Assembly: GCA_964606065.1 (NCBI GenBank)
Contig: CAZSEX010000022.1
Location: 1 to 31,281, forward strand
Direction of reading: 5' to 3'
Source: JAFGHJ01 sp964606065
GTDB lineage: Bacteria; Hydrothermota; UBA3072
Length of the DNA: 31,281 nt
Part shown: one piece after another, positions 22,843 to 30,028 of the stretch
Numbering within the stretch: position 1 is the first letter of the stretch
How the letters are laid out: each line of letters opens with the position of its first letter
Program-made: the position numbers and the translations under genes
The notes under the pieces: model-generated
Database searches by the model: none
What the model saw: the letters and a program-made list of their open reading frames with translations, nothing else
What the model was told of the DNA's origin: nothing

Positions 22843-23839
22843 ATCCCTCGGGAATCAAGCAAAACTTGAAATAAAAAAAGCAACTTCCCTCGATGAGGTC
22901 GAATCCATCAGAATAAAGCATCTCGGAAAAAAAGGAAGCATTACAGATATACTGCGCTCGATTGGCGATTTACCTTCAAGTGAGAAGCCAAAAGTTGGAC
23001 AGCTTGCCAATAAATTGAAAAATGAGTTATCAGAATTAATAAAAGAGAAAAAGGAAGAGATAAAAAATCAAAAATCTTTTCCCTGGATAGATCTTTCTCT
23101 ACCCGGCAAAAAGCCTGAAATTGGAGGGTTACATCCGCTTTCGATACTTTCTCAGGAAATTCAGGATATCTTTATCCAAATGGGATTTTCCGTAGTAACC
23201 GGTCCTGAAATCGAAACCGAGTATTATAACTTTACGGCTTTAAATACTCCGAAAGATCATCCTGCCAGAGATATGCATGATACTTTTTATCTAAACGACG
23301 GAAGGCTACTTCGGACACACACCTCACCTGTTCAGATCAGGACTTTAGAAAAACACTCGCCCCCGCTTCGTATAATTTCACCGGGAAAATGCTATAGAGT
23401 AGACACCTTCGATCCTATCCACTCCCCCACTTTTACACAGATAGAGGGTCTCTGGATAGATAAAAATATTTCGATGGCGGATCTCTTCGGGACTTTAGAT
23501 TTACTGGCGAAAAAAATCTTCGGAAAAGACGTTAAAACGGAATTCTTCCCGAGTTACTTTCCTTTCACCGAACCTTCTGCTGAAATGTGGATCGAGTGTC
23601 CGTTCTGCAAAGGGAAAGGATGTTCCGTTTGCAAAAAAAGAGGTAAAATCGAAACAGTGGGAGCGGGCATGGTACACCCTAATATCTTAAAATCTCTCGG
23701 ATATGAAGAATACAATGGTTTCGCTTTTGGAATGGGCATAGATAGAATCGCTATGACCAAATACGATATAGACGATATAAGATTATTCTTTCAAAATGAG
23801 CTTCAGTTCTTGAGGCAATTCGATGATAGTAAATTATAA
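22832..23839 (+). CDS. pheS: Phenylalanyl-tRNA synthetase alpha subunit
   Basis: The catalytic subunit of the heterotetrameric enzyme that charges tRNA-Phe. N-terminal coiled coil (about 1-85), then the class II core with FDPIHSPTFTQIEGLWID (motif 2), a CPFCKGKGCSVCKKRG cysteine cluster found in many bacterial PheS, GAGMVHPNIL, and motif 3 in GFAFGMGIDRIAM. I use ATG 22832 (335 residues), which overlaps rplT by 11 bases; GTG 22826 would add two residues. The ribosome site is weak, so coupling to rplT is likely. The gene runs 17 bases into pheT. Confidence 0.96.
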   Translation: MDLESLGNQAKLEIKKATSLDEVESIRIKHLGKKGSITDILRSIGDLPSSEKPKVGQLANKLKNELSELIKEKKEEIKNQKSFPWIDLSLPGKKPEIGGLHPLSILSQEIQDIFIQMGFSVVTGPEIETEYYNFTALNTPKDHPARDMHDTFYLNDGRLLRTHTSPVQIRTLEKHSPPLRIISPGKCYRVDTFDPIHSPTFTQIEGLWIDKNISMADLFGTLDLLAKKIFGKDVKTEFFPSYFPFTEPSAEMWIECPFCKGKGCSVCKKRGKIETVGAGMVHPNILKSLGYEEYNGFAFGMGIDRIAMTKYDIDDIRLFFQNELQFLRQFDDSKL

Positions 23840-25814
23840 TTGGCTGCAGGAATGGGTCGCTATAGAGTGTAAACCGGAAGAATTGCCGGAGCTTTTGGCT
23901 AAAATCGGAATAGAAGTCGAAGAAACGGAAAAAACCTCTGGTGACACGATTTACAAAATCGATATTACGCCGAATAGAGGCGATTTACTGAGTGTCATAG
24001 GAATCGCAAGGGAAATAGCCGCAAAAGCAGGAAAAAAGCTAAAAAAGAATATAGAATATAAGTTCCCCGACGGAAATAAGAAAGAAGCAATAAACGTTAA
24101 AGTTCAATCAATAGAAGATTGTCCACGATATACCGCGAGTCCTATATATGATATAAACATTGAAAGTTCTCCTTCTTTTATTACCGAAAGATTGGAAAAA
24201 TGCGGTATTCGACCTTTGAACAATGTGGTGGACATTACCAATTATGTATTGCTGGAAACAGGTCAACCTCTTCACGCTTTTGACTTCGATAAAATCAAGG
24301 GCGGAATTACGGTAAGAAGAGCTAAAAAAAGAGAAAAAATAGTAACCCTGGAAGAACAGGAAAAAAAACTTTCAAACGAAGATCTCATTATAACAGATAA
24401 TAAGGGACCGATTGCTCTTGCGGGAGTAATGGGCGGTTTAGAATCCGGAATAGAAGAAAGCACTGAAAGAGTCGTAATCGAGTCTGCGTTTTTCAAACCA
24501 GCTCTAATAAGAAACACATCGAGAAGACTAAAAATTTCGACCGAATCTTCTTATCGCTTTGAAAGAACTGTGGATATGTATATGGTCGGTTATGCCGCAT
24601 ACTACGCGATACAACTTCTCGAAAAATACGCAGGCGGCAAATTAATCGGCAAAACTGTCGACACCAACCCTAATCCCGATTTATCAAAAAGGATCATCTT
24701 TTCTCACAGCAAAGTTAACAATCTTCTTGGAATGAACTTAGAAAAAGAAAAAAGCATAAGTATTCTGGAAAATTTAGGTCTTAAGGTTATCAATAAAACT
24801 GAAAATAAAACAGAAGTATCGATCCCTTCTTACAGGAATGATTTAAAAATAGAAGAAGATTTGGTTGAAGAAATAGGAAGGTTCGCAGGATACGATAATA
24901 TACCCCTCAGGTTCAAATATACAAATTACAATCCTACATGGGTGGAAAACATACAACTGAACGAAATTAAAAAGATAATGGTAAGTCTTGGTTTCTGGGA
25001 AGCCATTAATATTCCTTTTATAGAATCATCCTGGGCTTTCCGTGACAATACAAAAGCTATTTATCTTAAAAATCCTATGTGGAGTGATAAGGAAATATTA
25101 AGGAACAGTTTAATTCCGGGTCTTCTTGAAAGCGCAAAAAGAAATTTCAACCGGGGTGAAGAGATTATAAGAATTTTTGAAATTGGCAGAGTTTTCGCAC
25201 AAGAAAACGAAGAAGAAGAAAACGTAGGAGGTGTTATTGGAGGAAACACTTTAAAAAATTGGTATAAAAGTAGTCGTGAAATTGATTTTTACGATATAAA
25301 GGGTTTGGTCGAAGCTTTTCTTGAAAAAATAAAAATCTTAGATTATTCCTTTCAAGATTGCAGCAATCCGTTATTCATAAAAGAAAGGGCTTTAAGTGTA
25401 ACTTCAGACGGAAAAATATGCGGAACTTTCGGACTAATTGATCAGGACGTTTGCAAAGAAAATATTTACGGTTTTGAATTTAGCATAAAAAAACTTCTGG
25501 AATCAAAGAAAGAAAAACGATTCGAAAAGGCTAACATCTTTCCGTCTCTAAAAAGAGACATTTCGATAATAATCGAAAAAAATACGCATTTTAGAGAAAT
25601 CCAAACTTTATTAGATCGTTCTACCAGACAGAAAGCACGTATTAGACTTATCGACGTTTATCAATCCAGCAAAATCGGAAAAGACAAAAAATCCATGACA
25701 ATTCGTCTGGAGTTCTACAACCCCGAAAAAACACTGAAAGACGAAGAAATAAAAGATGACATCGACTCGATAACAAAAAAGCTGGAAAAAATAGGAGCGG
25801 TGTTACGAGAATGA
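23823..25814 (+). CDS. pheT: Phenylalanyl-tRNA synthetase beta subunit, short form lacking the OB/tRNA-binding domain
   Basis: The partner of PheS, with the B3/B4 editing module, B5 domain and C-terminal FDX-ACB anticodon-binding domain (about 570-663, KANIFPSLKRDISI...). It has 663 residues against roughly 800 in most bacteria. The N-terminus MIVNYNWLQEWV...IGIEVEE (1-34) continues almost directly to DITPNRGDLLSVIGIAREIA (48-67), so the EMAP/OB-fold tRNA-binding domain normally inserted there, about 110 residues, is missing. The reading frame is intact, with no sign of a recent deletion. The ATG has GAGG seven bases upstream. The editing domain is retained. The loss should affect tRNA recognition or accessory RNA binding rather than catalysis. 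Confidence 0.95.
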   Translation: MIVNYNWLQEWVAIECKPEELPELLAKIGIEVEETEKTSGDTIYKIDITPNRGDLLSVIGIAREIAAKAGKKLKKNIEYKFPDGNKKEAINVKVQSIEDCPRYTASPIYDINIESSPSFITERLEKCGIRPLNNVVDITNYVLLETGQPLHAFDFDKIKGGITVRRAKKREKIVTLEEQEKKLSNEDLIITDNKGPIALAGVMGGLESGIEESTERVVIESAFFKPALIRNTSRRLKISTESSYRFERTVDMYMVGYAAYYAIQLLEKYAGGKLIGKTVDTNPNPDLSKRIIFSHSKVNNLLGMNLEKEKSISILENLGLKVINKTENKTEVSIPSYRNDLKIEEDLVEEIGRFAGYDNIPLRFKYTNYNPTWVENIQLNEIKKIMVSLGFWEAINIPFIESSWAFRDNTKAIYLKNPMWSDKEILRNSLIPGLLESAKRNFNRGEEIIRIFEIGRVFAQENEEEENVGGVIGGNTLKNWYKSSREIDFYDIKGLVEAFLEKIKILDYSFQDCSNPLFIKERALSVTSDGKICGTFGLIDQDVCKENIYGFEFSIKKLLESKKEKRFEKANIFPSLKRDISIIIEKNTHFREIQTLLDRSTRQKARIRLIDVYQSSKIGKDKKSMTIRLEFYNPEKTLKDEEIKDDIDSITKKLEKIGAVLRE

Positions 25815-25990
25815 ACAACATAGATTTGGATTATCTGTCAAATATAATAACGACCAGCATTAAAAAGCTTAAAGAATTAACAGAAGAAAATGCGCGGCTA
25901 AACAAGGAACTGAAAGAAGAAAACGACAAGAAAGAAGAAGCAATAAAACTGATAGATAAAATTGAAGAAGAACTGAAAAAGAGGCTTTAA
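25811..25990 (+). CDS. Small coiled-coil protein upstream of zapA (ZapB-like candidate)
   Basis: A 59-residue frame, MNNIDLDYL...EELKKRL, starting at ATG 25811 in a four-base ATGA overlap with the pheT stop and ending directly before the zapA start. From residue 18 to the end it is an almost continuous charged coiled coil (KKLKELTEENARLNKEL, KLIDKIEEELKKRL) with heptad-like Leu/Ile spacing. The tight packing between two real genes supports that it is expressed. Small coiled-coil proteins next to zapA occur in other bacteria and some resemble ZapB, which works with ZapA at the division ring. That function is inferred from position and shape only. Confidence 0.75.
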   Translation: MNNIDLDYLSNIITTSIKKLKELTEENARLNKELKEENDKKEEAIKLIDKIEEELKKRL

Positions 25991-26236
25991 TTGGGTAAAG
26001 AAGTAGAAGTAAAAATCTTAGGAAACAAATATTCTTTCATTACAGATAAAAATCCGGAAGAAGCATTGAAAATCGCAACCTTTGTAGATGAATTGGGGAG
26101 AAAAATCAAAGAAGAGGAACCATACTCTTCTGAAAATACGATAGCGATACTGACAGCTTTAAATATCGCTGATAAATACTTCGCGCTTGCGGATGAAATT
26201 GAAAAATTGAAAAGGTATATCGGCGACTTAGAATAA
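25991..26236 (+). CDS. zapA: Cell division protein ZapA
   Basis: An 81-residue ZapA-family protein that crosslinks FtsZ filaments at the division site. It shows the family start (VEVKILGNKYSFITDKNPEEALKIATFVDEL), where an early beta hairpin leads into a helix, and a C-terminal dimerising helix with TIAILTALNIADKYFAL. The start is TTG 25991, immediately after the previous stop, with AAGAGG six bases upstream. It is at the short end for the family, with a brief C-terminal coiled coil. Linked with the small coiled-coil gene before it and rny after it, as in many genomes. Confidence 0.9.
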   Translation: MGKEVEVKILGNKYSFITDKNPEEALKIATFVDELGRKIKEEEPYSSENTIAILTALNIADKYFALADEIEKLKRYIGDLE

Positions 26237-26252
26237 TACTTCTTTTCCCATG

Positions 26253-26279
26253 CCTCTCGAGAAAACATAGAAAGAGAGG
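26253..26279 (+). promoter_or_regulatory. Hairpin covering the rny ribosome binding site
   Basis: CCTCTC (26253-26258) is complementary to GAGAGG (26274-26279), the Shine-Dalgarno sequence of rny, with a 15-base loop. If it folds, it would mask ribosome binding. A stem of six base pairs is modest. Confidence 0.4.
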
Positions 26280-26285
26280 TTTCAA

Positions 26286-27845
26286 ATGAATTCGATAATA
26301 ATTATACTGTACATTGTAATATCGGCAATTTTACTCGCAGCAGGTTATTTTCTTCAGAAATTCAAAACCGACAAGAAAATTCAAACAGCGGAAATTAAAG
26401 CTGAAAAGTTAATAAAAAACGCGCTGACCAAAAGCAAAGAAATAGAGGAAAAGACGCGTGAAAAATTAGAACAGCTTAAAAAAGCTCAAAAGAAAGAATT
26501 TATAGAAGAAACCCGGGCTCAGAAAAGACATCTGGATAGATGGGAAAAAGAATTAGAAAGAAAAGATGAAGAACAGAAAAAAACAAGCAGTTTTCTGGCT
26601 CAGAAAGAAAAAAACTTAATGTCTAGAGAAAAAGCTGTCCAGGAACAAAAAGAAGAAATAATATTAAAACGAAAAAAATACACCGATCTGGTTGAAATAA
26701 CAAATAAAAGACTGGAAACAATATCCAGGCTAACAAAAGATGAAGCTAGAAAAATCATATTAGAAGAAGTCAAAAAAGATTCAGAGAATAAAGCCATCCA
26801 GATAGAAAACGAGATTATAAGCGAAGCGACAAAAAAGGCTAAAAGAACAGCTCAAAGAATTATAACCGAAGCTATTCAGAGATGTGCGATCGACAACGTC
26901 TCGGAATCGACAGTTTCCGTCGTTTCAATTCCTTCTGAAAATATGAAAGGCAGAATAATAGGAAGAGAAGGAAGAAATATAAGGGCTTTTGAAAAGGCAA
27001 CCGGTACCGAAGTTATAATCGACGATACGCCAGAAGCTGTAACCCTATCCTGTTTTGATCCCATAAAACGTGAAATCGCCAAAGTGTCTCTCGAAAAATT
27101 GGTAAAAGATGGACGCATTCATCCTGCCAGAATAGAAGAAATCGTAGAGAAAACAAAAAATGAACTGGAAGACAGAATAATGGAAATAGGCGAAAATACT
27201 ATTTTTGAACTCGGGCTTTCAAAAGTAAGAGACGAATTGGTAAAAATGGTTGGTAAACTTAAATTCAGATCAAGCTACGGGCAAAACGTGCTACAGCACT
27301 CAAAAGAAGTCGCATACTTAATGGGAGCTATGGCTGGAGAATTGAGTTTGGACATCGAAACCGCGAAAAGAGCCGGCATATTACACGATATTGGCAAAGG
27401 GATGAGTCAGGAATATTCAGGTAGTCACGCGGAAATAGGAGCAAACGCGGCAAGAAAACATGGCGAGTCGGCCATGATAGTTAACGCTATAGCCGCTCAT
27501 CATGAAGAAGTAGAACCGGAAACCCCTTATGCCGTTTTACTGCAGGCTGCCGACGCCATTTCGGGCGCTCGACCAGGGGCAAGAAAAGAAACCCTGGAAG
27601 CCTATATAAGAAGAGTGGAAGAATTGGAAAAAATCGCCTCCTCCTTCAACGGCATAAAAAAAGTTTATTCTATACAGGCAGGTAGAGAGGTCAGAATTAT
27701 AGTCGAGCCTGAATCTGTATCTGACAACGGAACAAGAGAGCTTGCTACAAAAGTTGCCAAAAAGATAGAAGAAAATTTGAGCTATCCGGGAGAAATAAAA
27801 ATTACTGTTATAAGAGAAACGCGCTCGATCAATCACGCTCAGTAA
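26286..27845 (+). CDS. rny: Ribonuclease Y
   Basis: A membrane-anchored endoribonuclease that starts mRNA turnover. In 519 residues: an N-terminal membrane helix (about 3-23), a long charged coiled coil (about 30-200), a KH RNA-binding domain with GRIIGREGRNIR (222-233) and an HD catalytic domain with H367/D368 in ILHDIGKG. Full length and intact. The ATG follows GAGAGG within a possible small hairpin. The zapA-rny-ymdB order is common in Gram-positive and candidate-phylum bacteria; RNase Y would be the main mRNA endonuclease if RNase E is absent, which this window cannot show. Confidence 0.97.
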   Translation: MNSIIIILYIVISAILLAAGYFLQKFKTDKKIQTAEIKAEKLIKNALTKSKEIEEKTREKLEQLKKAQKKEFIEETRAQKRHLDRWEKELERKDEEQKKTSSFLAQKEKNLMSREKAVQEQKEEIILKRKKYTDLVEITNKRLETISRLTKDEARKIILEEVKKDSENKAIQIENEIISEATKKAKRTAQRIITEAIQRCAIDNVSESTVSVVSIPSENMKGRIIGREGRNIRAFEKATGTEVIIDDTPEAVTLSCFDPIKREIAKVSLEKLVKDGRIHPARIEEIVEKTKNELEDRIMEIGENTIFELGLSKVRDELVKMVGKLKFRSSYGQNVLQHSKEVAYLMGAMAGELSLDIETAKRAGILHDIGKGMSQEYSGSHAEIGANAARKHGESAMIVNAIAAHHEEVEPETPYAVLLQAADAISGARPGARKETLEAYIRRVEELEKIASSFNGIKKVYSIQAGREVRIIVEPESVSDNGTRELATKVAKKIEENLSYPGEIKITVIRETRSINHAQ

Positions 27846-27851
27846 ATAGAG

Positions 27852-28643
27852 ATGAAAGTACTCTTTATCGGCGATGTTGTAGGCAAGCCGGGTCTTAGAA
27901 TTCTTTCAAAACTCTTGCCTGATTATAAGAAAGAAGAAAAATATGATCTGATATGCGTAAATGGCGAAAATGCAGCAGGCGGGTTTGGCTTAACCGTTAA
28001 AAGCGCTTCAAAATTAAAAAAATACGGCTGCGATATAATTACCTCAGGAAATCACATCATAGATAGGAAAGAAGAAATAGAGGGAATTTTTAAACTTGAA
28101 TACGTTATTAGACCAATAAACTACGAAGAATCTTTTCCGGGTAAAGGATTCAAAGTTTTAGAAATAGAGGATAAAAAAGTTGCTGTAGTCAACATACAGG
28201 GACAAACCTTCATGTCAAAAGAACCGTTAACAAAAAACCCTTTTAAAACTGCGAAAGAATGTATCGACGAATTGTTAAAAATAACACCAATAATAATAAT
28301 GGACATGCATGCCGAAACAACCGCCGAGAAGATTGCTATGAGATATTTCTTGGATGGACAAATCTCAGCCCTCGTAGGGACTCATACTCACGTCCAAACA
28401 GCAGATGAGACAGTCACTCCCGGCGGTACAGCCTACATAACAGATGTCGGCATGACCGGACCTTTTGATTCAGTAATCGGTATGCAGGCAAAACCCATAA
28501 TAAAGAAATTTATGGATAACAAAAAAGAACGCTTCAAGCTCGCAAAAAACGATATTAGAATGAACGCGGTAGAAATAAAAATATCTGAAAATTCAGGAAA
28601 GGCGGAATATATAAGGAGGATACAAATTGGAGAAAGTCCTTAA
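27852..28643 (+). CDS. ymdB: YmdB-family metallophosphoesterase
   Basis: A 263-residue calcineurin-like phosphoesterase of the TIGR00282/YmdB type. In Bacillus the homologue hydrolyses 2',3'-cyclic nucleotides and affects biofilm and sporulation choices; the role here is unknown. Visible metal-site motifs: GDVVGKPG (7-14), NGENAAGGFG (37-46), SGNHIID (65-71), DMHAETTAEK and GTHTHVQTAD. It begins six bases after rny, the usual partner, and its last 17 bases overlap folD. The ribosome site is weak, suggesting coupling with rny. Confidence 0.94.
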   Translation: MKVLFIGDVVGKPGLRILSKLLPDYKKEEKYDLICVNGENAAGGFGLTVKSASKLKKYGCDIITSGNHIIDRKEEIEGIFKLEYVIRPINYEESFPGKGFKVLEIEDKKVAVVNIQGQTFMSKEPLTKNPFKTAKECIDELLKITPIIIMDMHAETTAEKIAMRYFLDGQISALVGTHTHVQTADETVTPGGTAYITDVGMTGPFDSVIGMQAKPIIKKFMDNKKERFKLAKNDIRMNAVEIKISENSGKAEYIRRIQIGESP

Positions 28644-29445
28644 AGGTAAACCTGTAGCAGAAAGTATCTTTAAAATCCTTTACAGACAAAAACAAAAGCG
28701 AAAACTTGGTGTTTTAAGAATAGGAAACGAACCCGGAAGCGCTTATTATTTCAAAAATATTATAAAAAACGCGGATAAAGCGGGAATAGGCGTAACCCCA
28801 CTGGAATTAAAAAATGATGTCGCCGGAAAAGAGGTAAAACAATTTCTAAAACAAATGACTGAATCAAAAAAAATAAACGGAATTCTAATACTCGAACCTC
28901 TACCCAAGCATATAAATATTAATGAATTAATAGAAATAATAGGAAAAGATTTAGATGTCGAAGGTATGCATCCCTACAATCTGGGAAAATTGTTAATGGG
29001 CGAACCTGCCATAATTCCTTCCACGCCGGGAGCTGTACTCGAATTAATGAAATACTACGACATAGACCCGACGGGTAAGGAGACTACGATAATAGGAAGA
29101 AGCAATATTGTGGGTAAACCTCTCGCCAATTTATTGTTAAGGAAAAACCCTCTCGGAAACGCTACCGTTACGGTATGTCATTCCCGAACAAAAGAAATAA
29201 AAAGCGTCTCTAAAAGAGCAGATATCTTAATTGTCGCTATAGGACAGGCGGAATTCGTAACGGAAGAATTCGTCAAAGATGGAGCGATAGTTATAGACGT
29301 GGGAACTAACGAAAAAGACGGAAAAATGGTGGGAGACGTTCACTTCAAATCCGTCGAAAAAAAAGTTACTGCAATAACACCTGTACCCGGCGGTGTGGGA
29401 AGTATCACAACCGCGATGTTGTTGTCGAATTTGTATAAATTATGA
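28627..29445 (+). CDS. folD: FolD-family methylenetetrahydrofolate dehydrogenase with altered cyclohydrolase site
   Basis: FolD normally oxidises methylene-THF and hydrolyses methenyl-THF to 10-formyl-THF. This 272-residue protein keeps the NAD(P)-binding half: PSTPGAV, GRSNIVGKP (157-165), ATVTVCHSRT and TPVPGGVGSITTAMLL. In the catalytic half the conserved YxxxK reads Y41-FKN-I45, the VQLPLP motif reads ILEPLP (88-93, Gln to Leu) and DVDG reads DVEG (110-113). The catalytic Lys required for cyclohydrolase in studied enzymes is therefore missing. It may be dehydrogenase-only or use a changed substrate. TTG 28627 is supported by AAGGAGG seven bases upstream. It ends the conserved block before the repeat-bounded GxxExxY gene. 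Confidence 0.88.
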   Translation: MEKVLKGKPVAESIFKILYRQKQKRKLGVLRIGNEPGSAYYFKNIIKNADKAGIGVTPLELKNDVAGKEVKQFLKQMTESKKINGILILEPLPKHININELIEIIGKDLDVEGMHPYNLGKLLMGEPAIIPSTPGAVLELMKYYDIDPTGKETTIIGRSNIVGKPLANLLLRKNPLGNATVTVCHSRTKEIKSVSKRADILIVAIGQAEFVTEEFVKDGAIVIDVGTNEKDGKMVGDVHFKSVEKKVTAITPVPGGVGSITTAMLLSNLYKL

Positions 29446-29458
29446 AAAAAAGAAATTT

Positions 29459-29486
29459 AACCACGAAACACACTAAAAATACGAAA
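29459..29486 (+). repeat. Left arm of 28-base inverted repeat around the GxxExxY gene
   Basis: Starts AACCACGAAACACACTAAA and ends ATACGAAA. Compared with the reverse complement of 29993-30020, 24 of 28 positions match by eye. It begins 14 bases after the folD stop. Related ACATGAAACACACGG sequence continues into the start of the GxxExxY frame at 29519. Confidence 0.85.
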
Positions 29487-29520
29487 GCCCGCCTCCCCAA
29501 TTTAAATTGCATTTAGAGAC

Positions 29521-29949
29521 ATGAAACACACGGAAAAAACCAATTCTTTAAACCAGAAAAAATTCAAAAAAAGTAAAAAACTATTGTTTAAAGAAGAAAG
29601 CTACAGAATAATGGGGGCTTGTTTTGAAGTTTACAGAAATAAAGGAACCGGATTTCTGGAGGGAGTATATCAAGAATGCCTGAAAATTGAGTTTAATAAA
29701 AGAAAAATACCCTTTATAGAAAAACCTGTTTTAGAACTTCAATATAAAGAGAAAAAACTTTCTCACACATACGAACCAGATTTTATTTGTTTTGAAGATA
29801 TCATCGTAGAAATCAAAGCCGTTAAAAATATTATTGACGAACATAGAGCACAAATTCATAATTATTTAAAAGCGACAAACAAACACTTGGGAATTCTTGT
29901 AAACTTTGGACATTATCCAAAAGTTGAATATGAGAGAATTGTCATATAA
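29521..29949 (+). CDS. GxxExxY protein (PD-(D/E)XK-like family)
   Basis: A 142-residue member of the GxxExxY family, named for the motif seen here as GTGFLEGVYQECL. This is followed by YEPDFICFEDIIVEIKAV, a D-x(n)-ExK arrangement like PD-(D/E)XK nucleases, and a closing HRAQIHNYLKATNKHLGILVNFG. The family is abundant in environmental bacteria, often in many copies, with unproven function; nuclease activity is only inferred from the fold. The assigned ATG 29521 lies in repeat-derived sequence with a weak ribosome site; TTG 29584 would give a start nearer the family norm. It is framed by a 28-base inverted repeat and interrupts an otherwise compact folD-xseA junction, suggesting a mobile cassette. 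No transposase is present. Confidence 0.88.
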   Translation: MKHTEKTNSLNQKKFKKSKKLLFKEESYRIMGACFEVYRNKGTGFLEGVYQECLKIEFNKRKIPFIEKPVLELQYKEKKLSHTYEPDFICFEDIIVEIKAVKNIIDEHRAQIHNYLKATNKHLGILVNFGHYPKVEYERIVI

Positions 29950-29992
29950 ATCAACCAATAAATTATGTTTAATAAAAAAAGTTAATAATGAT

Positions 29993-30020
29993 TTTAGTAT
30001 ATTTAGTGTATTTAGTGGTT
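29993..30020 (-). repeat. Right arm of 28-base inverted repeat around the GxxExxY gene
   Basis: On the plus strand it ends in GTATTTAGTGGTT; its reverse complement begins AACCACTAAATACACTAAA. It ends eight bases before the xseA ATG, so it forms the whole immediate leader of xseA. Confidence 0.85.
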
Positions 30021-30028
30021 GAAAAATT

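Noticed and set aside
26237..26285. 6S RNA gene after zapA
   Set aside because: The gap is only 49 bases, too short for a 6S RNA.
29459..30020. A complete insertion sequence around the GxxExxY gene
   Set aside because: No transposase or integrase is encoded, and no clear target-site duplication could be identified by eye.
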